Positions 36,844 to 46,902 of a DNA stretch of 64,000 nt are shown in pieces. The stretch is taken from the NCBI RefSeq assembly GCF_005491205.1, contig NZ_CP028040.1:1-64000 (forward strand). The letters run 5' to 3'. Source of the DNA: Nissabacter sp. SGAir0207 (lineage in GTDB: Bacteria > Pseudomonadota > Gammaproteobacteria > Enterobacterales > Enterobacteriaceae). Below the pieces are notes generated by a model. That model had not been told where the DNA came from, searched no databases, and saw only the letters and a list, made by a program, of their open reading frames with translations. The stretch's first letter is position 1; each line of letters starts with the position of its first letter. A program made the position numbers and the translations under genes.

Positions 36844-38497
36844 TCAATGTTGCGAATGGCTGGGCAGTAAGCGGGCAATCACCTGCGGCCACGCCGGTTG
36901 GCTCGCCCAGAGGCGCATGGTTTCAATGTCTGGCGCCATCAGCCGGTCTTGCTCCAAAAACGCCACCTTCTCGCGCAGCGCCGACAGGATCGCTTCCAGC
37001 GGCGCGGAGCTTTTGAGCGGGCGGTGAAAATCGATCCCTTGCGCGGCGGCCATCGCCTCTATCCCGACCACCGCGGCGGTGTTGAAGCACATCGCCCCCA
37101 GCCGGCGGGCGGCGTAGGTCGCCATCGAGACGTGATCCTCCTGATTGGCGGAGGTGGGCAGGCTATCGACGCTGCCGGGGTGCGCCAGCGACTTGTTTTC
37201 GGAGGCCAGCGCGGCGGCCGTGACCTGGGCGATCATAAAGCCGGAGTTGACGCCGCCATCGTTGACCAAAAAGGGCGGCAGGCCAGAGAGGCCAGTGTCC
37301 AGCATCAGCGCCATGCGCCGTTCGGAGATGGCACCAATTTCGGCCACCGCCAGCGCGATAATGTCGGCGGCAAAGGCCACCGGTTCGGCATGGAAGTTGC
37401 CGCCGGAGATCACCTCCCCGCTGTCGGTAAACACCAGCGGGTTATCCGACGCGGCGTTAGCCTCGGTCTGCAATACCCCGGCGGCGTAGCGCAGGTTGTC
37501 GAGGCAGGCACCCATCACCTGCGGCACGCAACGGATCGAGTAGGGGTCTTGCACGCGCCCGCACTGGGCGTGGGAGACCACAATCTCACTGCCAGCCAGC
37601 AGCGCGGCGACGGCACCCGCCACCTCCATCTGCCCGCGCTGGCCGCGCGCCTGATGGATGCGGGCATCAAAGGGCTTCACTGACCCCTTGATCGCCTGCC
37701 AGCCAGCAGCGCGGCGACGGCACCCGCCACCTCCATCTGCCCGCGCTGGCCGCGCGCCTGATGGATGCGGGCATCAAAGGGCTTCACTGACCCCTTGATC
37801 GCCTCCAGCGAGAGCGCGCCAGCCACCAGCCCGGCGGCAAACACCTTCTCCGCCTCAAACAGCCCGCGCAGCGCCAGCGCCGTCGATACCTGGGTACCGT
37901 TCAGCAGCGCCAGCCCCTCTTTCGGCCCCAGCACAAAGGGCGACAGGCCAACGCTCGCCAGCGCCTGTGTGGCGTCCATCAGCTCGCCCTTGACGCGTAC
38001 CTGTCCCTCCCCGAGCAGCATCAGGGAGAGGTGCGCGAGGGGGCGAGATCGCCTGACGCGCCCACCGATCCCTTCTCTGGGATACAGGGCATGATGCCGG
38101 CGTTGTAGAGGGTGATTAGCGCGTCAATCAGCGCCGGGCGCACGCCAGAGTAGCCACGGCCAAGGCTGATGATTTTAGTGGCCATCACCAGCCGCACCAC
38201 GTTGTCTGGCAGCAGGTCACCCAGCCCGACGCTGTGGGAGAGCACCAGATTGCGTTGCAGCTCCGCCAGCCGCCCGCTGGGGATGGTGGTTTGCGCCAGT
38301 TTGCCAAAGCCGGTGTTGATGCCATACACCACCTTGCCGGAGGCGACAATCTCCTCCACCGTGCGCTGGGCGGCGATCACCTGCTGGCGCGCGCCCTCCG
38401 CCAGGCTCAGCGTGACCCCGCCGTGATAGATAGCGTTGAGCGTCGCCAGATCCACCTCACCTGGCTGCAAGCAGCATGTTTGCGCTGAGAAAGACAT
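36844..38497 (-). CDS. hutH: Histidine ammonia-lyase, broken by a 107-bp duplication and a one-base loss
   Basis: Begins at [17 protein letters not shown] behind AGGAGT. It has [13 protein letters not shown], the MIO-forming Ala-Ser-Gly ([11 protein letters not shown]), and a normal C-terminus. Two breaks are visible: loss of one C in the run at 38039-38043 (family sequence [15 protein letters not shown]), and an exact 107-bp tandem repeat at 37590-37803. Removing one repeat and adding one base gives 515 residues, the usual size. As written the gene would not make enzyme. It catalyses histidine to urocanate and ammonia, the first hut step. Confidence 0.9.
37590..37803. repeat. 107-bp perfect tandem duplication inside hutH
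   Basis: Two adjacent copies (37590-37696 and 37697-37803), each running from TGCCAGCCAGCAGC to CCCCTTGATCGCC. The period of 107 is not a multiple of 3, so it shifts the hutH frame. It may be a real slippage or recombination event or an assembly artefact. Confidence 0.85.
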
Positions 38498-38598
38498 AAT
38501 GACTCCTGTAGAGACGACCTGACCGGGTAGGGGTCGCGAGCGCCGAGAAGGTCTCAGGTTCAGGGCGCCGCACCCGCCGGGGTTCGTATGTGTATAAT

Positions 38599-38612
38599 CT
38601 TGTATATACAAC
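38599..38612. promoter_or_regulatory. HutC-type operator 2 (hutH side)
   Basis: CTTGTATATACAAC, 13 of 14 bases of the HutC palindrome, 100 bp upstream of hutH on the minus strand. Confidence 0.75.
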
Positions 38613-38755
38613 TAGCAAGCCACGTGCCAGGTAGGGTGATCCGGTGTGAGACCGGGTACGGCCAGCATGTTGGGGTGCATGGACGGGCAAAAGGAGAGCG
38701 TGGTTGCACCCTATTCAGGCATCATGATCAAGGGTAGTGCACGCGGTTGAATAGG

Positions 38756-38769
38756 GGTGTATATACATC
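38756..38769. promoter_or_regulatory. HutC-type operator 3 (hutC side)
   Basis: GGTGTATATACATC, sharing the TGTATATACA core, about 60 bp upstream of hutC; suggests autoregulation. Confidence 0.65.
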
Positions 38770-38826
38770 TGATTTTTTAGCGGCTACACTTCATTTTTCG
38801 ACTTCACTCACGTAATGGAAACCCCA

Positions 38827-39582
38827 ATGACTGAGCAGACTGCGATTTCCCAACTCGCCGCCGCCATGGGCGAGCAGCCTGCGCCGATCTACGTCCGCGT
38901 AAAGCAGGCCATTATCAGCCAGATTAAGCAGGGCACCTGGAAGCCCAACCAGCGCATCCCCTCCGAGAGCGAGCTGGTGGCCAACCTTGGCGTCAGCCGC
39001 ATGACCATCAACCGCGCGCTGCGGGAGCTGACCAAAGAGGGCTTTTTGATGCGTATGCAGGGCGTCGGCACCTTTGTGGCAGAGAGCAAGGGGTTCACCG
39101 CCATGCTGGAAGTGCACAACATCGCGGAGGAGATCCGCGCGCGCGGCCATGTGCACAGCAGCCAGATTATCCGCCTGGAGGCGGTCAAGGCTGACCCGGA
39201 ACAGGCCGCCGTGCTGGGGCTGACCACCGGCCAGCAGATTTTCCACTCCCTGATTGTGCATTTCGAGAATGGGCTGGCGGTGCAGCTTGAGGATCGGCTG
39301 GTCAATCCGCAGGTCGCGCCGGACTATCTCCAGCAGGACTATGCCCAGGAGACGCCCTACACCTACCTGATGAACGTCGCGCCGCTGTCGGCGGGCGAGC
39401 ACGTGGTGGAGGCGGTGATGCCGGATGCGGCGCAACGCACGTTGCTGATGATGGATGAGCGCGAGCCGTGCCTCCTGATCCGCCGCCAGACCTGGAGCGA
39501 CACCACCGTGGTGACCTACGCCCGCCTGCTCTACCCCGGCACCCGCTACAAATTACTGGGCAAGTTCCGCGGTCACGGCTGA
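38827..39582 (+). CDS. hutC: Histidine utilisation repressor (GntR family)
   Basis: 251 residues from MTEQTAISQL (an ATG 12 bp earlier is also possible). The N-terminal winged helix is of GntR type (PIYVRVKQAIISQIKQGTW, SESELVANLGVSRMTINRALREL), and the C-terminus is a UTRA ligand domain. HutC binds its palindromic operators and is released by urocanate. It is divergent from hutH and overlaps the end of hutD by 10 bp. Its sites also precede the ABC operon and the permease gene, defining the regulon. Confidence 0.92.
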   Translation: MTEQTAISQLAAAMGEQPAPIYVRVKQAIISQIKQGTWKPNQRIPSESELVANLGVSRMTINRALRELTKEGFLMRMQGVGTFVAESKGFTAMLEVHNIAEEIRARGHVHSSQIIRLEAVKADPEQAAVLGLTTGQQIFHSLIVHFENGLAVQLEDRLVNPQVAPDYLQQDYAQETPYTYLMNVAPLSAGEHVVEAVMPDAAQRTLLMMDEREPCLLIRRQTWSDTTVVTYARLLYPGTRYKLLGKFRGHG

Positions 39583-40117
39583 CCGCACTCCACCACCGAC
39601 GCAAACAGCAGGCGCGCATCCGGGGAGAGCGGCGTGACGTCGCTCTCCTCGCCGCTCCACCACATGCCCTCATCCTGCCCCAGCGTCTCGCCCGCCACAC
39701 GCCACTGGCCGGCCATCACCAGACAGACACCCGCCCGGCTGCTCGCCGCTTCCGCAATCAGGGAGACCGTGGCGCGGCAGTGCCCACGGCGGGTCATCAG
39801 GTTGAAATCCAGCCCCTCGCCCCCGCCCATTTGGCAATGGGTCATCTCGTCGCCGCTAAACGCATAGGGCACCCGAGCGCCAGCCGCTGCACGCGGCCAC
39901 CGTGATGCAGCGTGGCCTCCGCGCCGCGGATCAGGGTGATGATGCGGTCGATGCCGGGAAACGTCGAGAAGGCGCTGCTCTGGCGCAGGGTAGCGATGCT
40001 GGCGCGCCAGTGGAATGGCGCGCTGCCCGCCGGGAGGGAAACGATCTCCCGGGTCTGGCCGCCGCCGTTCTTCCACGGCGTCACGGGCAGGGTGGCGATG
40101 CTATAGCGCTGCCTCAT
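39573..40117 (-). CDS. hutD: HutD family protein, frameshifted as read
   Basis: Starts at MRQRYSIATLPVTPWKNGGGQTREI, typical of HutD, a cupin-like protein thought to limit hut expression or metabolite level. The frame breaks near 39875-39885 (after RVQRLALG) and resumes with RVPYAFSGDEMTHCQ. One added base gives 181 residues, the usual size. Its start overlaps the hutF end by 4 bp, giving a hutF-hutD operon. Confidence 0.85.
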
Positions 40118-41470
40118 GCTGCCAGCTCCCTCATCACCTGCCGGAATGCCGCGTCCGCCTGCTCCTCCAGCGGGTGCCGCCCCTCCACTACCACCGGCTG
40201 GCCCGCGACGTAGACAGCGCGGATATCCTGTTTCTCGCCAGCAAAGATCCAGCGGTTGAGCAGGTGTTCGCTCTGACACTCCCCGAGCCAGGCGTTGTCC
40301 GCCAGCAGCAGCCAGTCAGCCCGCTGGCCGGGGCGACACTGCCCGCCGCGATGCCGCACGCCTGTGCGCCGCCCGCCGCCGCCTGGGTATAGAGCACCGT
40401 GCCGACAAAGGGATTATCCGCCGTATGCAGGCGGTTGCGCCGCTGGTCTCGCAGGCGTTGGGCATACTCCAGCCAGCGCAGCTCCTCCAGCACGCTGAGC
40501 GAGACGTGGCTGTCCGACCCGATGCCCCATCGCCCCTGCTGGTGCAGGTAGGCGGTGGCGGGGAAGATGCCATCGCCCAAATTTGCCTCGGTGGTTGGGC
40601 ACAGCCCGGCGACGGCCTGACTGCGCGCCAGCCGCGTGATCTCCGATTCAGAGAGGTGCGTGGCGTGGATCAGACACCAGCGCCCATCCACCGCAAAGCG
40701 ATCCATCAGCCACTCCACCGGCCGCTGCCCAGACCATGCCAGACACTCCTCCACCTCCCGCTGCTGCTCGGCGATATGGAGATGCACCGGCAGGCTGGCG
40801 TCGGTGGCGGCCAGCACCTCCCGCATCTGCGGCTCACTGACGGCACGTAGCGAGTGGAAGCAGACGCCATGATTGATCAGCGGCGCGCCCCGGACGATCT
40901 GCTCCAGCCGCGCCAGCTGCCGCAAATAGCCCTCGGTATCCTGGATAAAGCGCCGTTGACCCGCGGCCGGGGCTGGCCGCCAAACCCGGCATGGGCGTAG
41001 AGCACCGGTAGCAGGGTCTGCCCGATGCCGCTTTCAGTGGCCGCTGCCAGCAGGTGATGCAGCATCTCATCTGCCGCGTAGGGCTGCCCGCCGGGGGCGT
41101 GGTGGAGGTAGTGGAACTCGGCGACCTGGGTATAGCCGCCCTTCAGCATGGTGATGTAGAGCTGCCGGGCGATGACACCCACTTGCTCCGGCGTCAGGCG
41201 CGCCACCAGCCGGTACATCTGCTCGCGCCAGGTCCAGAAGCTGTCCTGAGGATCACCCGCCATGTCAGTCAGCCCGGCCATCGCCCGCTGGAACGCGTGG
41301 GAGTGCAGGTTGGCCATCGCGGGGATAAGCGCCCCCTGCAACCGGGTGGCGTCACCCGCTGCCGCGTTGGGGGTGACAGAGACGATCATGCCCTGCGCAT
41401 CAACCTCAATGCGCACCTGCTCCGCCCATCCATCTCCCAGCAACGCCCGGGAAACAAAAAAACTTAACAT
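40114..41470 (-). CDS. hutF: Formimidoylglutamate deiminase, two frameshifts as read
   Basis: Amidohydrolase-fold enzyme: PAMANLHSHAFQRAMAGL (metal His pair), AEFHYLHH, LPVHLHIAEQQREVEE, IHATHLSESE and GIGSDSHVSLS. Frame breaks near 40968 (GFGGQ to APAAGQRRFIQDTEGY) and near 40335 (ACGIAAG to QCRPGQRADWLLL), each corrected by one added base, giving 452 residues. HutF plus HutG defines the five-step pathway, releasing a second ammonia and formate, instead of formamide from one-step HutG. RBS AAGGA is present. Confidence 0.88.
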
Positions 41471-41491
41471 GGTTGATCCTTAATCAGTGTG

Positions 41492-41505
41492 CTTGTATAT
41501 ACATA
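41492..41505. promoter_or_regulatory. HutC-type operator 4 (hutF/hutI divergent promoter)
   Basis: CTTGTATATACATA, followed by a further ATACAT half-site, in the 73-bp gap between the divergent hutF and hutI starts. One site can control both operons. Confidence 0.75.
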
Positions 41506-41543
41506 TACATACTTCAATCAACCCTGTAAATGGAAGAGGTGCT

Positions 41544-42772
41544 ATGTCAGCCAAGCAGCACGCCCTACACCACTGCGACAGCCTGTGGTACGGCGCCGAT
41601 CTGGTCACGATGAGAGAGGGCCAATACAGCCTGATCCACGACGGGTTTATTGCCGTGACGCAGGGCGTCATCGTCGGCGTAGGCCCGCGTGATGAGGCGG
41701 CGCACTTCTCCGCCGCCCAGGAGCATCGCTTTCACGGCGGCATCATCACACCGGGCCTGATTGACTGCCACACCCACCTGATCTACGGCGGCAATCGCAG
41801 CGAGGAGTTTGAGCAGCGGCTCAACGGCGTCAGCTATGCGGAGATTGCGGCGCAGGGCGGCGGCATTCTCTCCACCGTCCGGCATACCCGTGAGGCGAGT
41901 CTGGCGCAGCTAGTGCAGTCGGCCCAGCAGCGGCTGGCGATTATGCTGGCGGAGGGGGTCACCACGGTGGAGATCAAGTCGGGTTACGGGCTGGATAAGG
42001 CCTCAGAGATCCGCATGTTACAGGCCGCACGCCAGCTGGGTGACATGCTGCCCGTGGACGTGGTGACCACCTGTCTGGCCGCCCATGCCGTTCCGCCGGA
42101 GTATGAGGGCCGGGCAGATGCCTGGATCGCGCTGATCTGCGATGAGTTACTGCCCGAGATCCAGGCGGCGGGACTGGCGGATGCGGTGGATGCCTTCTGT
42201 GAACATCTGGCCTTCTCCCCCCAGCAAGTGGAGACCCTGTTCCGCCGCGCGCGGGCGCTTGGCCTGCCGATCAAGCTCCATGCCGAGCAGCTCTCGCCGC
42301 TCGGCGGTAGCGCACTGGCGGCACGTTATGGCGCGCTCTCGGCGGATCATCTGGAGTACGCCACCGAGCAGGATGCCAAGGCGATGGCGGAGCATGGCAC
42401 GGTGGCGGTACTGCTGCCCGGCGCCTTCTATCTCTTGCGTGAGACCCAGCGCCCACCGGTTGAACATTTCCGCCGCTGGGGGTGCCGATGGCGCTGGCAA
42501 GCGATGCCAACCCCGGCACCTCGCCGGCGCTCTCCCTGCGCCTGATGCTGAACATGGGCTGTACGCTGTTTGGCATGACCCCCGAGGAGGCGCTGGCGGG
42601 GGTCACCACCCATGCCGCCAAAGCCCTCGGCCTGTTCGCCACCCACGGCACGCTGGAGGTGGGCAAGGTCGCCAATTTCGTTCACTGGGAGGTCACCCAT
42701 CCCGCTGAGCTGGTCTACTGGCTGGGCGGGCAACTCCCCTGCCATGTTATCTACCAAGGAGAACCAAGATGA
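41544..42772 (+). CDS. hutI: Imidazolonepropionase, frameshifted as read
   Basis: Begins [20 protein letters not shown] (GGAAGAGG upstream). Amidohydrolase motifs: [56 protein letters not shown] and SDANPGTSP. The frame breaks at the GGGGG run 42478-42482 (RRWG to [12 protein letters not shown]), and one extra G gives 409 residues, the normal size. It opens the imidazolone ring to formimidoylglutamate. Overlaps hutG by 4 bp. Confidence 0.9.
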
Positions 42773-43548
42773 CCCCCTATACCTTCACGCCGGGCAACCT
42801 GCCCCTGCTGGTCAGCATCCCCCATGCCGGCACCCAGCTACCGCCAGAGCTGCAAGGCACCCTCACTGCCGAGGCGGCCAGCCTGCCCGACACTGACTGG
42901 CACCTCCCCGTGCTGTATGACTTTGTGAAGGAGATGGGTGCCAGCCTGCTGGTGGGGCACTACTCGCGCTTTGCCATCGATCTCAACCGCCCGCTGGATG
43001 ACCAGCCCCTCTACACCACCGCCACCACCGGGCTGTTTCCTGAGACGCTGTTTAACGGTGAGCCGGTATTCCAGCCCGGCAAGACGCCAACGGATAATCT
43101 CCGTCAGCGTTATAAGCAGGAGATATGGCAACCCTACCACCAGCAACTGGAGCTGGAGCTGGAGCGCCTGACGGCGAAATTTGGCTATGTGGTGCTGTAT
43201 GACGCGCACTCCATCGCTTCAGTTATCCCACGGCTGTTTGAGGGACGCCTGCCTGACATCAACATTGGTACCCACGATGGCAAAAGCTGCGCGCCCGCTT
43301 ATGCCGACGCCATCACCCAGATGTGCGCTGCCCAGGAGAAATTTACCTGGGTGGTGAATGGGCGGTTCAAGGGGGGCTATATCACGCGGCACTATGGCGA
43401 TCCGGCTCGTCAGCGCCATGCCATCCAGATTGAGCTGGCGCAGGTGAACTACATGGCGGAGCAGCCGCCGTTCGACCTGGATACGCAGAAGGCCCCGGCG
43501 TTGCAGAGCCTGTTGCGCCAGTTCCTGACTGGCATCAGCGCCCGTTGA
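42769..43548 (+). CDS. hutG: N-formylglutamate deformylase
   Basis: 259 residues, FGase family: [38 protein letters not shown] and [13 protein letters not shown] are characteristic (zinc-binding His and Asp). It hydrolyses N-formylglutamate from HutF to glutamate and formate, ending the pathway. ATGA overlap with hutI. Confidence 0.92.
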   Translation: MTPYTFTPGNLPLLVSIPHAGTQLPPELQGTLTAEAASLPDTDWHLPVLYDFVKEMGASLLVGHYSRFAIDLNRPLDDQPLYTTATTGLFPETLFNGEPVFQPGKTPTDNLRQRYKQEIWQPYHQQLELELERLTAKFGYVVLYDAHSIASVIPRLFEGRLPDINIGTHDGKSCAPAYADAITQMCAAQEKFTWVVNGRFKGGYITRHYGDPARQRHAIQIELAQVNYMAEQPPFDLDTQKAPALQSLLRQFLTGISAR

Positions 43549-43556
43549 TGCAGATT

Positions 43557-43582
43557 GGGCGCACGCGCCACCGCGTGCGCCC
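43557..43582. terminator. Convergent terminator between hutG and the permease
   Basis: Perfect 11-bp GC-rich stem (GGGCGCACGCG / CGCGTGCGCCC) with tetraloop CCAC, in the 39-bp gap between convergent genes. Confidence 0.7.
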
Positions 43583-43587
43583 GGTGC

Positions 43588-45009
43588 TTACTCCGGGAAC
43601 GCGGAGGACAGCAGAACGTGCTGGCGGCGATAGGTTCCCACCCATGCATAGAGTGCCGCTGTCACGACCCAGCCAATCAGCCATGAGATGTCATTGCCAG
43701 CAAATACCCAGGTCAATGAGCCATGAAACATCGGATTCTCGATAAATGGCAATTGCACCACCACACCTGCGGCATACACCGCGATCCCCGTCAGGTTCCA
43801 TTTCCCGTAACGGCCAGCGGGATCATACAACGCCGGCACATCCATCTTCCCTTTCGATACCAGATAGAAGTCTGCCAGATTGATGGCGCTCCACGGCACA
43901 AAAAAGGCCAGCAAAAACAGCAGGAAGTGGGTGAACGCCTTGATGAAGTTTGGTTCGCTGAACAGGCCGATCACGCATGAGAGCGCAACCATCAGTACCA
44001 CAAAGCCGATGCGTACACGCGGTGAGAGGGTGGCGCGGCGCTGGAAACCGGTGACGATGGTGGCGAGCGACATAAAACTGCCATAGGCATTCAGCGTGGT
44101 GAAGGTGATCTTCCCAAAGCAGATCGCGGCATAGATCACTAAGGCCATCAGTGCATTGTCACCCAGCCCGACGATGTACCCCACCTCATTGCCGGAAAAC
44201 GCAGGGCCAGCCAAGGCAGCGGCAATCACACCCAAGGTCATTGATGCCTGAGTACCGAGTACCGTGCCAAAAAAGACCGCCGCAAAGGTTTTGCCTGCCG
44301 GGACATCTTTCGGCAAATAGCGTGAATAGTCTGAGACATAGGGGCAGTAGGCGATCTGCCAGGAGGAGGAGAGCGAGATGGCCAGCAGGAACATTGGCAG
44401 CGAGAAGTGCCTGTTGCCGTTGATCAAGGCGAGGTTCTCTGGCGTCAAAATGGAGACAAAGAGATAGGCAAAGGTCAGCAGGCCAATGAGCGTAGCCACC
44501 TTGCCCAGACGGTGGATCACCCGGTATCCCAATACCGCGATCACCACGATGATTGCGCTAAAGATAATCATGCCTGCCGGGTGGCTTACGCCCAGGATCT
44601 TAGCCATCGCCTGCCCGGCCAACACTGTCCCGCCTGCGGAGAAACCGACATACATGATGCACGCCAGTACCAAGGGGATCACCGCGCCATAGACGCCAAA
44701 CTGTGCCCGGCTCATGATCATCTGCGGCAAGCCAAAGCGTGGCCCCTGAATGGCGTGCAGCGCCATCACTGCCGCCCCCAGGATCTGACCGATAAACAGC
44801 CCTACCAGTGACCAGAACACGTCACCACCCAGCACCACTGCCAAGGCGCCGGTAACGATGGCCGTGATCTGTAAATTACCCCCGAACCAGAGCGTAAACA
44901 GGCTGAATGGGTGCCCATGTCGCTCGCGCAGTGGGATGTAGTCGATAGAACGTGATTCAGTGATGCGTTTGGTTTTTCCCTGCTGTTCCGCTGATGTGAA
45001 TGTGGACAT
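43588..45009 (-). CDS. NCS1-family permease (purine/cytosine permease type), HutC-controlled
   Basis: 473 residues, 12 membrane helices, NCS1 pattern (RESRSIDYIPLRERHG, then TLWFGGNLQ, GPRFGLPQMIMSRAQFG). The family imports cytosine, allantoin, hydantoins and similar ring compounds with protons or sodium. The HutC operator about 100 bp upstream suggests a histidine-, urocanate- or imidazole-compound permease rather than a nucleobase one (inference). Confidence 0.85.
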   Translation of the reverse strand: MSTFTSAEQQGKTKRITESRSIDYIPLRERHGHPFSLFTLWFGGNLQITAIVTGALAVVLGGDVFWSLVGLFIGQILGAAVMALHAIQGPRFGLPQMIMSRAQFGVYGAVIPLVLACIMYVGFSAGGTVLAGQAMAKILGVSHPAGMIIFSAIIVVIAVLGYRVIHRLGKVATLIGLLTFAYLFVSILTPENLALINGNRHFSLPMFLLAISLSSSWQIAYCPYVSDYSRYLPKDVPAGKTFAAVFFGTVLGTQASMTLGVIAAALAGPAFSGNEVGYIVGLGDNALMALVIYAAICFGKITFTTLNAYGSFMSLATIVTGFQRRATLSPRVRIGFVVLMVALSCVIGLFSEPNFIKAFTHFLLFLLAFFVPWSAINLADFYLVSKGKMDVPALYDPAGRYGKWNLTGIAVYAAGVVVQLPFIENPMFHGSLTWVFAGNDISWLIGWVVTAALYAWVGTYRRQHVLLSSAFPE

Positions 45010-45112
45010 ATCTCACCCCTTCCAGAGTCACCCTTGATAAATTCCTTGCCCGAATTTACCCCGTACATGTTCTGGTGATGGCCATACCGCAATCGGCCTC
45101 AACATGATTAAA

Positions 45113-45126
45113 CATGTATATACATA
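45113..45126. promoter_or_regulatory. HutC-type operator 5 (permease gene)
   Basis: CATGTATATACATA with the full TGTATATACA core and ATG/CAT flanks, about 100 bp before the permease start. Confidence 0.7.
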
Positions 45127-45180
45127 GGTGATATGGAATATCCCTTAGGGCGTCAAGATGGGGAGCCATAGCGTTTTTCT

Positions 45181-45312
45181 ATGACAAGCTGGCTAAATTC
45201 TCATCAAAAAAGTGATGAAGTGATTCTGGATGAGGAGACGATCAAGAAAACGATCCAGCAATGCCCTGAAAACGAACGCAATGAGGCTGCCATGCGCCGA
45301 TCACTGAGGTAG
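45181..45312 (+). CDS. Possible 43-residue small protein
   Basis: ATG to TAG with protein-like acidic and basic balance (SDEVILDEETIKKTIQQC, ENERNEAAMRRSL). No clear ribosome site and no recognised family. Could be a remnant at the boundary between the hut region and the replicon. Confidence 0.25.
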   Translation: MTSWLNSHQKSDEVILDEETIKKTIQQCPENERNEAAMRRSLR

Positions 45313-45512
45313 CCGCCCTACCCCACAGTAAAACCTAAAAATGGCTCAAAATTGCATACAGGCGCGTTGGTGCGATGGCAACTAAGTTGATGTGTTTTCG
45401 GCTGTGTTCTGTTGGATCGCGGTTGAATGCTTGGATCATCTCATTATGATCAAGGCTAGAGATATGGGCAAACGAAAGTGATCCTCTGAAGAAAATCAAT
45501 CTTCACAATGAC

Positions 45513-45580
45513 TTATCCACATATCCACTGACCAGATCAATTGTTTTAGTTCAATAAAGATCAATAAAGATCAATAAAGA
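45513..45580. other. Origin elements: DnaA box and 10-bp repeats
   Basis: A perfect DnaA box TTATCCACA at 45513-45521 is followed by three tandem copies of TCAATAAAGA (45551-45580), an AT-rich, Dam-site-containing stretch suited to strand opening. A second DnaA box (TGTGGATAA, reverse) is at 45756-45764, touching the rep start codon. Confidence 0.65.
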
Positions 45581-45628
45581 ATACCAGCGCTGTATCCTCA
45601 TGATTCTAATAAGGAAAAAGGCACTTCG

Positions 45629-45735
45629 GGTTAACACTTTCATGAATAAGGTTAACACTTTCATGAAAAAGGTGTTTACTTTCATGATAAAGGTTAATAC
45701 TTTCATGCATCAAAGGTTAACACTTCCATGATAGC
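45629..45735 (+). repeat. Iteron array of replicon 1
   Basis: Five copies of GGTTAACACTTTCATGA and variants start at 45629, 45650, 45671, 45692 and 45715 (spacing 21, 21, 21, 23). They lie directly before the rep gene, as binding sites for its product. Confidence 0.85.
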
Positions 45736-45764
45736 AGGACGGATTAGGCTCAGGGTGTGGATAA

Positions 45765-46649
45765 ATGAGAAAAACCAAAGAAAACAGCGAGATAAACAAC
45801 CCTTTTGCTGTTGTGAAAAAAGATTCCGACACAGTTTATGAACTGATACCCAACAGCAATAAGACCGTCCAGCCTGTCGCCCTGCTACGTTTGAGTGTTT
45901 TCACCCCGGTAGCCCCTCAGGAGAAGGGTAAACGTGATTTTTTGATCGATGCCAGTGAGGAGCTGGGCAGCCTTGAGGTGGCCCGCCAGGAGGGGTATAC
46001 CAATATCCAGATCCAGGGTGCCAAATTGAGCATGTCCACCGATTTCAAAACCTGGATCGGCATCATCTCCGCGTTCTCGGTCTATGGCTATTCCAACGCC
46101 ACCATCAAGCTGCCCTTCACTGAATTCGCCAAAATGTGCGGCATCAAATCCTCGGATTTCAACCTGCGCTCCCGCAAGCGCCTGAACGAGTCTCTGTTCA
46201 ACATCTCTGGCGTAACCCTCGGATTTAGCAGCAAAGATGGCAGGAAGTTCATGACCACCCACCTGGTGCAATATGCCATCCTGAACATGGATACTGACAC
46301 CGTGGAGATCACTGGTGACCCCAGGCTGTGGGAGCTTTATCGCTACGACAACAAGGTGCTGCTGAGCCTTAAGGCGCTCTCTGAGCTCTCCAGGAAGGAG
46401 GCGGCGCAATCTCTGTATATCTATTTTGAGAGCATGCCGCCCGGCAAGCTTTTCATCTCCATGAAGCGGCTGCGCGAGCGTCTGGCGCTGGAGTCCCCGG
46501 TGAAAACGCAGAACTTGATCATCCGCCGCGCCCTAGCTGACCTCAACCGCATTGGCTATCTGGACTATATCGAACTGAAGAAAGGGCGCGAGATCCAGAT
46601 CATCGTCAACAGCCGCTCCCCCAAGCTTCAGGGGTTGGCCTCTTATTAA
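45765..46649 (+). CDS. Replication initiator, RepFIB-like (Rep_3 family)
   Basis: 294 residues. The two winged-helix Rep_3 architecture is visible: a first domain with IQGAKLSMSTDFKTWIGIISAF... YSNATIKLPFTEFAKMCG, a dimerisation/DNA part with DPRLWELYRYDNKVLLSLKALSELSRKEAAQSLYIYFESMP, and a second helix-turn-helix (KRLRERLALESPVKTQN). It binds the flanking iterons and recruits DnaA. It is read toward a second bank of repeats downstream, the arrangement of RepFIB-type plasmids. Confidence 0.85.
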   Translation: MRKTKENSEINNPFAVVKKDSDTVYELIPNSNKTVQPVALLRLSVFTPVAPQEKGKRDFLIDASEELGSLEVARQEGYTNIQIQGAKLSMSTDFKTWIGIISAFSVYGYSNATIKLPFTEFAKMCGIKSSDFNLRSRKRLNESLFNISGVTLGFSSKDGRKFMTTHLVQYAILNMDTDTVEITGDPRLWELYRYDNKVLLSLKALSELSRKEAAQSLYIYFESMPPGKLFISMKRLRERLALESPVKTQNLIIRRALADLNRIGYLDYIELKKGREIQIIVNSRSPKLQGLASY

Positions 46650-46673
46650 TTTGTTAATTTTCAAGCGTTAGAG

Positions 46674-46890
46674 AAAAGGTTAGTAGTTCCATGTGCCCGA
46701 ATACTGGAGACATCCCTTTTGGATAAGTGCTGCCGCAAAAGGTTAGTAGTTCCATGTACTCGGATACCTTGAGATACCCCTTTTGGATAAGTGCTGTCCC
46801 AAAAGGTTAGTAGTTCCATGTGCCCGGATACCTGGAGATACCCCTTTTGGATAAGTGCTGCCTCAAAAGGTTAGTAGTTCCATGTACCGC
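46674..46890 (+). repeat. Four 63-64 bp direct repeats downstream of rep
   Basis: Units start at 46674, 46737, 46801 and 46865 with AAAAGGTTAGTAGTTCCATG and carry CCCTTTTGGATAAGTGCTG. The first block is a variant of the iteron (GGTTAACACTTCCATG). Likely copy-number or incompatibility repeats. Confidence 0.8.
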
Positions 46891-46902
46891 AAGTGCGGTT
46901 AC

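Noticed and set aside
43588-45009. Cytosine permease (codB)
   Set aside because: The NCS1 family is clear, but no deaminase gene is adjacent and the gene has a HutC operator, so a nucleobase name is not supported.
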